64,000 nt of DNA from Akkermansia muciniphila. GTDB taxonomy: Bacteria; Verrucomicrobiota; Verrucomicrobiia; Verrucomicrobiales; V1-33. The stretch's first letter is position 1. The number at the start of each line of letters is the position of its first letter. The stretch lies in contig CALQSQ010000001.1 of NCBI GenBank assembly GCA_943333275.1, positions 49,923 to 113,922 on the forward strand, in the 5' to 3' direction. Under the pieces are notes generated by a model. The model was not told the DNA's origin. It saw only the letters and a list, made by a program, of their open reading frames with translations, and did no database searches. Below, piece after piece: positions 58,655 through 64,000 of this stretch. Made by a program: the position numbers and the translations under genes.

Positions 58655-59007
58655 ATCCTCCCACTGTCCGTCGGGGCCAGATTTGGCTGGTCGATTGGTC
58701 ACCGGGTCGCGGCTCCGAACAATTGGGCCGCCGCCCCGCGCTCATCATTCAGACCGATGCCGCCAACTCCAATCCCCGCTACCCGTATACCATTGTGCTC
58801 ACCCTCAGCACCAAGGGACTCAATGTAGGCACCCATGTCCGCCTCGAACCCGACCGCACCAACGGACTGAAAGAAACCAGTTGGGCCAAGTGCGAACAGA
58901 TCCTCACCATTTCCAAAGTCCGCCTCACCACCCTCTGGGGCACCGTGTCCCCCGATGACCTCCGCCGCATCGAAACCGCCACCAAAACCGCCCTTTCGCT
59001 GTCCTGA
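58651..59007 (+). CDS. MazF/PemK-family endoribonuclease toxin
   Basis: The 118-residue protein from GTG 58651 has the PemK/MazF beta-barrel: VRRGQIWLVDWSPGRGSEQLGRRPALIIQTDAAN (blocks RRGQIWLVDWSPGRG and RRPALIIQ), VLTLSTKG, HVRLEPD, GLKETSWAKCEQILTI and LWGTVSPDDLRRIETA. The catalytic Arg lies in GRRPAL and the conserved Thr/Ser pair in KETSWAKCEQ. MazF toxins cut mRNA at short motifs. It is complete with an intact antitoxin upstream, so the module is probably functional. Confidence 0.92.
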   Translation: MNPPTVRRGQIWLVDWSPGRGSEQLGRRPALIIQTDAANSNPRYPYTIVLTLSTKGLNVGTHVRLEPDRTNGLKETSWAKCEQILTISKVRLTTLWGTVSPDDLRRIETATKTALSLS

Positions 59008-59059
59008 CTCCCGCAGGGACAGTTCCAATTTAAATGGACTGAGCCGCCCCGGGAACTCC

Positions 59060-59081
59060 TGTCAGGAATCTTATCCTGACA
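59060..59081. repeat. Perfect 8-bp inverted repeat between the two toxin-antitoxin operons
   Basis: TGTCAGGA, loop ATCTTA, TCCTGACA. It lies 53 bases after the MazF-like stop and 52 bases before the VapBC-like -35. It could be an antitoxin operator or a transcription terminator for the first operon; no T run follows on the plus strand. Confidence 0.6.
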
Positions 59082-59132
59082 TCTATTCCCGTCTTAACCG
59101 GTATCGCTGCCGTCAGTGCGTGCACATTCCAT

Positions 59133-59161
59133 TTGGCAAATTTTGATCCAGCCCGTATCCT
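59133..59161 (+). promoter_or_regulatory. Promoter of the VapBC-like operon, probably leaderless
   Basis: TTGGCA (59133-59138), a 17-base spacer and TATCCT (59156-59161) are followed by exactly six bases before the ATG at 59168. Transcription starting seven bases below the -10 would begin at the ATG itself, as at the NRPS operon. Confidence 0.5.
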
Positions 59162-59167
59162 CGCCGC

Positions 59168-59425
59168 ATGAGCACCTCCTTCACCGCCACGCTGGCTGCA
59201 GACGTATCGCTGCCCGAGGAAACTTGGCTGCCTGCCCGGGTGCGCAAGCATGGCCGCTCCCTGGAAGTCAGCGCAGACGATCAAACTGCGCCACCCGCGG
59301 CCAGCCGCCTCCAAGCCATGGAATCCTGGCTCCAACGCTGCGCCGAGCAACCAATCAGCAGCTTCACCGATGCCGACCTCGACGACCTTCGCTGGCAGGG
59401 GCTTAAAGAAAAATACGGCCTCTGA
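59168..59425 (+). CDS. Antitoxin partner of the downstream PIN toxin
   Basis: The 85-residue protein has an N-terminal basic DNA-binding-like part (TWLPARVRKHGRSLEVSADD) and a helical acidic C-terminus (ASRLQAMESWLQRCAEQPISSF, given here as RLQAMESWLQRC and PISSFTDADLDDLRW). The C-terminus ends LKEKYGL, a tail often seen on VapB-like antitoxins that insert into the toxin groove. It ends three bases before the toxin start. I infer the role from size, tail and neighbour; the fold itself is not certain. Confidence 0.8.
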   Translation: MSTSFTATLAADVSLPEETWLPARVRKHGRSLEVSADDQTAPPAASRLQAMESWLQRCAEQPISSFTDADLDDLRWQGLKEKYGL

Positions 59426-59428
59426 GCC

Positions 59429-59839
59429 ATGCGCGTCTTCGTCGATACCAACATCTGGCTTGATGTGGTCCTCATGCGGGCGGGGCAGGCGGATGTTGCC
59501 GCTTTCCTCCTCCTTTGTGCCGCCCGCAACGATGAGTTGTGGACAGCTTGGCATTCGCTTTCAAACATCGACTACATCCTCGGTCGTGCGAAGCAGACCG
59601 CGACCCAGCGCGAGCAGCACCTGCGCGATTTGCTCCGCCAATCAAGAGTCCCTGCCACCGACGAGCATGATGCCTTGTTCGCTCTTGGCCTTGGTTGGAC
59701 GGACTTTGAGGACGCATTGCAATACGCTGCCGCCCGGCGTGTGCAGGCGGATGTGATCATCACCGGCAACGCCCGGCATTTTCCCGGTGCGAGCATTCCC
59801 GTGCTGACACCAGCCGAGTTTCTCACCCGCCATCCCTAA
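59429..59839 (+). CDS. PIN-domain ribonuclease toxin, VapC-like
   Basis: The 136-residue protein has PIN motifs: MRVFVDTNIWLDVVL (first catalytic Asp), WHSLSNIDYILGR (Glu/Asn region), WTDFEDALQYAAARR (acidic pair) and VIITGNARHFPG (Asn/Arg-His). This is the VapC subgroup with the FEDALQ and ITRN-like segment, here ITGN. PIN toxins cut tRNA or rRNA with Mg2+. All four acidic positions appear intact, so the enzyme should be active. The stop at 59839 ends the accessory pair. Confidence 0.9.
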   Translation: MRVFVDTNIWLDVVLMRAGQADVAAFLLLCAARNDELWTAWHSLSNIDYILGRAKQTATQREQHLRDLLRQSRVPATDEHDALFALGLGWTDFEDALQYAAARRVQADVIITGNARHFPGASIPVLTPAEFLTRHP

Positions 59840-60341
59840 TTTGGAAACCACCCGCTTCCGCAAGCTCTTCCCCACCGTGAAGCTCATCTGCCCGCCCTGA
59901 ACCGATCTCCCTAATCCCACCGTCGCGAATCACCTGCTCTGGCTCTTCGAGCGGCCACCCGCCGCCTTCGCCGCGTATGTTCGCGCATGGAGCACGTCCC
60001 TTTAAAAGGAGGTTGTGGAAGGCCAGGGGCGGGCCGCGTTTCCTTTTCGCGCGTTCCTGCGCCCCCGTCTCCACGGCAGCATCATGCACCGCTGCCCAGA
60101 TGGGGCTGGAGGAAAATCTTCATGAAGGGAATGGCAGAACACTCGATGGCCTTTGGCCAGGCGCTACCCTCGCTGCTTTCGGGACGGCCTTCGCAGCCCC
60201 TGCCCCACTGAATTTGGCCGTTGCTTTGAACCCATGTTGAGGCGATAACTCTCTCGGAAACTAGTGACGGCCTCTCCAGTTTTGCACTCATCCAGAGCCA
60301 TCGGTCTAACCCGTTTCACTTACAATTTGAATCCGCGCATC
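59840..60341. other. Gene-free 502-bp stretch
   Basis: I see no convincing gene on either strand; the open readings here are shadows with Pro/Arg/Cys-rich translations. The left half is GC-rich (CACCCGCCGCCTTCGCCGCG) and the right half, from about 60200, is AT-richer and presumably holds the promoter of the gene at 60342. A TACAAT at 60321-60326 is a possible -10. Confidence 0.5.
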
Positions 60342-61622
60342 ATGTCGAGTGCTAAGCCCCATGGAGGAAGGATCGGTAAATTCTTGTTGTGGTTGTTTGG
60401 CGTTGTTTTCGCCGGATTTTTGAGCTGGATGACGGTGCGCTACATAAAATCCCGCCCGTCAGTAACTCTCTCTGATGGAACTGTGATTAATTATCTGGGC
60501 CACTCCGGTGGCAAACCTGTCAGCAGCCCTCCGAACGGCCGCACTTTGTTCAATTATGATCTGGGTGAGATGGACCCGCTCATGACTCGGCTGGAGAGGG
60601 GAATTCACGACTGGCGTGATCCCAAGCATCCGACGATCACACCGCACTATTACAGAGAGTGCCAAAGGATGTTATGGCTAAAATCTTCTCGGCCTCTTGA
60701 TTGGGGTTCTGATTTGCATGCGAACATAGTTGTGTTCAACGGATTCGAAACCGGTCCCTTTTGGGGTTTGAAATCACCGATAGACAAAGGTTGGTTTTTT
60801 AGGCCCGTCCCTCAGCGTGATGAATGGTTGGAAATCGTGTTTCGAGACTCGTCGCACCGAGAACTTGGACGAATGAAAGTGCCGAACCCCTGCCATCAAG
60901 CTGGTCCTTCTTTCCAAGGGAAAGCGACCCCGCTCGACGCCAAGGCATCTAACGGCTCACTTCGCCTAGTGGAAGCCAAGTATCATGGTCCAGGAGGGGA
61001 AGTTGTAATGGAGTTCGATTCCTCGAAGTGCCCAGTGATTTCGCCCGTGCAAATTATCAGTGTTCAAATCATGGATGCCTTTGGGAACATCGCTGAAGGT
61101 CGACCTGCAAAAGAACCTCGTCCTTCCCGATTCTGGATCAAAACTAGACCGGGGGTCCAGGGTTTGCAGGATGCCAACTGGCGCGTCCGAGTGTGGGTGT
61201 GTAGAGGGCCTGGGGCATCCTTCTCTCCTTCAGAATTAGTTACTTTTCATGTCGGAGATAAATCCCACAAACTACGGGGGAGAGAAATCAAACGTAAGCG
61301 GAGAGAGGGGTCTGCAGGTTCAGAATTCGATGAAGACCGGTCGGAATGGATCATCGACGCTGACCCACCGCTTTGGCCCATTCCCGCAAATATTTCGGGA
61401 AAGGCTCCAGACGGAACCCGGCAAATTGTGAATTTGCGTGACTCTCCTTTTCCAGGATTTGTGGTTTCAGCCCAGCGCTGGGATCCGTGGGATCATGTTC
61501 AATGCACGTTTTTTCGTTATCCTTCTAATCTGACCGAAATTGAATTAGAGATGGCCCTTGAAGAGGCAACAGAGTTTGAGTTCGAAGTCAAGGTCGAGGG
61601 CTGGCCTTCTGAGCAAAAATGA
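60342..61622 (+). CDS. Orphan single-pass membrane protein of unknown function
   Basis: From the ATG at 60342 this 426-residue protein has an N-terminal transmembrane helix (FLLWLFGVVFAGFLSWMTVRY, given as FLLWLFGVVFAGFLSW). A large exported domain follows that begins VTLSDGTVINYLGHSGG. Verrucomicrobia have families of uncharacterised proteins with a TLPDGT-V-L start, and this looks like one of them. Other features are WFFRPVPQRDEWLEIVF, a basic patch RGREIKRKRREG near residue 310-320, and a C-terminal FEFEVKVEG strand. No catalytic motif is apparent. Codon use is AT-richer than in the neighbours, suggesting recent acquisition. Confidence 0.8.
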   Translation: MSSAKPHGGRIGKFLLWLFGVVFAGFLSWMTVRYIKSRPSVTLSDGTVINYLGHSGGKPVSSPPNGRTLFNYDLGEMDPLMTRLERGIHDWRDPKHPTITPHYYRECQRMLWLKSSRPLDWGSDLHANIVVFNGFETGPFWGLKSPIDKGWFFRPVPQRDEWLEIVFRDSSHRELGRMKVPNPCHQAGPSFQGKATPLDAKASNGSLRLVEAKYHGPGGEVVMEFDSSKCPVISPVQIISVQIMDAFGNIAEGRPAKEPRPSRFWIKTRPGVQGLQDANWRVRVWVCRGPGASFSPSELVTFHVGDKSHKLRGREIKRKRREGSAGSEFDEDRSEWIIDADPPLWPIPANISGKAPDGTRQIVNLRDSPFPGFVVSAQRWDPWDHVQCTFFRYPSNLTEIELEMALEEATEFEFEVKVEGWPSEQK

Positions 61623-62040
61623 AGCCAGGACCGTTAGGAGCCTGTTGAAGACGTGCCGCAACAAAATGCCCGGTAAATTGCCTGTTACCTTGTTCGCCTG
61701 CATTGGCGGAGCCAGGGGTAAATATTCGCGGGGCACCTCCGACCTCCGGGCAGAAGTTGGTTCCAAATAAGAAGAACATGCGGACGAATTGAGGGGTGTT
61801 CGAGGTTTGAAGGGGGAATGGTGAAGGGTCCAACAACGTGGGATGATGTGGTGCTCCTGCCTGACCGGCAGGTCTGACGGGAGGCCCTTTCCAAGCAGCC
61901 TGATTTGAGCAGTGCGGGTGTTCGATAACAGACCCGCTCCCTCCTTCCACCGCCTTCACGGAGCCCCCGGAAGCAAAATTCCTTGATCCAATCGAGAGCA
62001 CCATGATTGAATTCAGCAATCGATGTCCCCATTTTATCCA
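61623..62040. other. Gene-free 418-bp stretch
   Basis: No convincing gene is visible on either strand. It holds a small CCTGCC-TGACC-GGCAGG hairpin at 61856-61872 without a T run. The rest must contain the promoter of the ceramidase-like gene at 62041. Confidence 0.5.
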
Positions 62041-63600
62041 ATGAAAAAACTCACTCCTCTCTTTGTCTCCTGTTTTGCGGGCCTGGCCTGCATGGCTGCT
62101 TTTTTTATGAAAACCACGGTGGCGGCGGATGCTCCGCCGACGGCTCCGGTGGGTGGCTTCCGGGCGGGGTTTGCGGAGAAGGATATAACGCCGGATATTG
62201 GCATGGAGGCTCCGGGGGGATATGGGAAGGCGTTGCATGGGGCTTTTCACGATGCGTGCAAGGCGCGGGCGGTGGTGTTTGATGACGGGAAGAAGCGGGT
62301 GGCGCTGGTGGGGTTGGATCTGCTTTTTGTGACACGTGATTTGGTGCTGAAGGCGCGGGCGGAGATTGCAAAGCGTTGTGGCATTCCCGGGGATAGCGTG
62401 ATGATCGGGGCATCGCATTCGCACTCCTCGGGGCCGATTGGGATGTCGGAGCCGGGGGATTTCGATCAGGCTTCTGAATTGGTGAAGGACCTGGCGACGA
62501 ACAAGACGATTGTTTCCAATCCGGGATTTGATCAAATGCTGGTGCGGCAGATCGTGGAGGCGGTGGTGCAGGCGGATGGGGCGAAGACGCCTGCCAAGCT
62601 GGCGGTGGGATTTGGCCATGAGGACAAAGTTTCCTTCAATCGCCGCCTGCGGATGAAGAACGGGCAGACGTGGTCGCATCCCGGCACGGGGAATCCGGAC
62701 ATCATTGATTACGCCGGGCCCATCGATCCGCAGGTGGGGACGGTGGGAGTCTGGGATCTGAAAAACAACCTGCTGGGAGTGGTGGTGAATTTCGCGTGCC
62801 ACGCGACCACGAACCCCGGCGGCATTTCCGCCAACTGGATTTGGTCCATGGAAAAAACCCTGCGCGGAGCCACGGGCAACGCGGCCCTGCCTGTGGTGTT
62901 CCTGCAGGGGGCCTGTGGCGATATCACCCAGGTGGACAATCTGGCCAAGACCGCGAACCCAGGTGCCGAGGAATGGTGCGAACTGGTGGGAGGGCGCGTG
63001 GGGGCTGAGGCCTTTAAAACACTCCTGAGCATTCGGCGTGGTGCGGGAAGCGATATCCCGCTGGATACGCGCCAGAAAATTTGGAAAGTAAAACGCCGCC
63101 TGCCCACACCTGAAAAAGTGGCGAGGGCCCTGGAACTCGTGAACATGGGACCTGCGAAGGCGGGTGACGTGGAGTGGACCTTTGCCAAGGAGATCCTCAT
63201 GATCGATGCCGTCAGCAAGGTGCGCCCGGAAGTGGAGGTGGAGGTCCAGGCGATACAGGTTGGGCCCATCGCGATGGTTTCCAATCCTGCGGAGTATTTC
63301 GTGCAATACGGATTGGATATTAAGAAGGGCAGCAAGTTTCCCTTCACCTTCCCCGTGGAACTGGCCAACGGCATCGTCGGCTATGTGCCCACCGAGGAAG
63401 CCCTCGGCCCCAATGGCGGCGGCTATGAAACGCGCCTCACCGCCTACAGCAATCTGGAAGTCTCCGCAGGCCGTCAGTTCGCCAACACGGGGATCGAACT
63501 GGCCAACCAAATGACGCCGGGAGTCGTCCCCGCCCCGCCTCCACCGCCACCGTTCGTAGCTCCGTGGGGATATGGAAATGTGCCGCCGGAGTTGCAGTGA
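62041..63600 (+). CDS. Secreted neutral/alkaline ceramidase family protein
   Basis: I start at the ATG at 62041 (a basic MKK then a hydrophobic leader ending ATVAAD-like; the longer reading from 62023 is less natural). The 519-residue protein has the N-terminal neutral-ceramidase domain: FRAGFAEKDITPDIGM, FDDGKKRVALVGLDLLFVT (as VALVGLDLLFVT), SVMIGASHSHSSGPIG (zinc His), VVVNFACHATT (zinc His), and LPVVFLQGACGDITQV. Characterised family members split ceramide into sphingosine and fatty acid, while many bacterial relatives with only this domain are uncharacterised. The C-terminal immunoglobulin-like domain of true ceramidases is missing. The tail is Pro-rich (PAPPPPPPFV). Confidence 0.9.
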   Translation: MKKLTPLFVSCFAGLACMAAFFMKTTVAADAPPTAPVGGFRAGFAEKDITPDIGMEAPGGYGKALHGAFHDACKARAVVFDDGKKRVALVGLDLLFVTRDLVLKARAEIAKRCGIPGDSVMIGASHSHSSGPIGMSEPGDFDQASELVKDLATNKTIVSNPGFDQMLVRQIVEAVVQADGAKTPAKLAVGFGHEDKVSFNRRLRMKNGQTWSHPGTGNPDIIDYAGPIDPQVGTVGVWDLKNNLLGVVVNFACHATTNPGGISANWIWSMEKTLRGATGNAALPVVFLQGACGDITQVDNLAKTANPGAEEWCELVGGRVGAEAFKTLLSIRRGAGSDIPLDTRQKIWKVKRRLPTPEKVARALELVNMGPAKAGDVEWTFAKEILMIDAVSKVRPEVEVEVQAIQVGPIAMVSNPAEYFVQYGLDIKKGSKFPFTFPVELANGIVGYVPTEEALGPNGGGYETRLTAYSNLEVSAGRQFANTGIELANQMTPGVVPAPPPPPPFVAPWGYGNVPPELQ

Positions 63601-64000
63601 GTTGGATGGATTCAAGATACATGAATTCACTTCGAACTTTCCTTTCAGGATCAATGATCAAATTGAGGCCAGTCTTCAGGGCAGGGTATTGGCGATCCTC
63701 CAACATAGCTCAAGCTCTTCGGAGTTCCGTCTGTCAAAGCACGTCAATACGATCCAAGCGCCGGCCGAGCGAACTTCAGCAAGTTTTCAGCCACATGGCC
63801 CAACTGATGTTTATTGGCTATTTCAATGAATTCGGAGTCCGTCATCTTTTTGAGTTCGGTTAACTGGTAAATGAAGCCGATTCTGAAAAACTTTGCCCGT
63901 CCCTTTATAAAAATGTATGGGGTTATCCATGCTGCTCGTTGCGCGCAACAGCAACGATCATTTCCCCTTGGAATCCCCGTGCTCGAAAAACAACGTGAAC
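63601..64000. other. Terminal 400 bp without a firm gene
   Basis: Apart from the doubtful minus-strand frame, no gene is convincing. AT content rises compared with the ceramidase gene. A further readable frame across 63564-63863 overlaps the ceramidase end and has a shadow-like composition. Confidence 0.45.
63744..63845 (-). CDS. Doubtful small ORF at the right edge
   Basis: The minus strand reads a 33-residue product from an ATG at 63845 (TDSEFIEIANKH, LGHVAENLLKFARP) to a TGA at 63744. The same frame stays open upstream (GRAKFFRIGFIYQLTELKK) to the window edge, so this could be the C-terminus of a longer gene entering from the right, or a remnant. The composition looks protein-like, but the length is too short to be sure. 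Confidence 0.3.
   Translation of the reverse strand: MTDSEFIEIANKHQLGHVAENLLKFARPALGSY

Noticed and set aside
59977..60240. 87-codon plus-strand ORF after the PIN toxin
   Set aside because: Low-quality composition, no start signal and no domain; I treat the stretch as gene-free.
61588..63654. 688-codon minus-strand ORF
   Set aside because: It is antisense to the ceramidase-like gene and spans a non-coding gap; composition is Arg/His/Pro-rich.

Overview
The window looks like chromosomal DNA of a Verrucomicrobiota bacterium. This is inferred from gene content: DUF1501/DUF1800 and DUF1549/DUF1553 export-type proteins, several PQQ-type beta-propeller proteins, a Tat-signal Gfo/Idh/MocA oxidoreductase, an ECF sigma factor close to a Hanks-type kinase with a WD40-like tail, and secreted Hcp-like proteins without a type VI apparatus. 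Most starts lack a purine-rich Shine-Dalgarno (SD) sequence. No rRNA, tRNA, CRISPR array or insertion sequence was recognised.

Layout. 1-3.2 kb (minus): an NRPS initiation-type subunit (A-PCP-C, cut by the left edge) translationally coupled to an unknown 161-residue protein, behind a TTGACA promoter that would give a leaderless mRNA. 3.3-8.0 kb (minus): a DUF5069-like protein, an aquaporin-family channel with an altered second NPA loop, an ABM monooxygenase and a DUF1800-DUF1501 pair. 8.2-11.4 kb: two secreted Hcp-like proteins flanked on both sides by paralogous YkgJ-type cysteine-cluster proteins. 12.4-18.7 kb (plus): ECF sigma factor, a secreted tachylectin-like/DMFase-like protein, and a membrane Ser/Thr kinase with a beta-propeller tail. 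18.7-25.4 kb (minus): DUF1549/DUF1553 with a large coiled-coil insert, DUF1501, WD40 and Gfo/Idh/MocA genes, probably one transcription unit.

25.6-48.3 kb carries housekeeping and metabolic genes. These are dapF-dapA-dapB (lysine and meso-DAP), a RidA / D-threonine aldolase-like / ketoglutarate-semialdehyde dehydrogenase cluster, tatA, a secreted nuclease/phosphatase-fold protein, tadA, argJ, a DUF937 protein, a Tat-exported Mn-type SOD, three PQQ propellers, a large FtsX-type permease and hisI. 48.3-53.2 kb: an RseP-like site-2 protease, a parallel beta-helix protein, a NUDIX-like protein and a sialidase-fold protein.

53.2-61.6 kb is the most accessory-looking stretch. It has a GxxExxY-type gene broken by an in-frame stop and flanked by GC-rich REP-like repeats, a tandem esterase-SMP-30 fusion, a PhoX-like phosphatase, two adjacent toxin-antitoxin modules (MazEF-like and VapBC-like) separated by a perfect 8-bp inverted repeat, a 500-bp gene-free stretch, and an AT-richer orphan membrane protein. 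A secreted neutral-ceramidase-family protein follows. The last 400 bp hold only a doubtful small ORF.

How the parts fit: many products are secreted. At least five carry twin-arginine signals (two DUF1501 proteins, the oxidoreductase, the SOD and the PhoX-like protein), which agrees with a tatA gene in the same window. The general picture is a heterotroph with a large exported set of hydrolases and propellers. All function calls come from reading the translated sequence; no database search was run.
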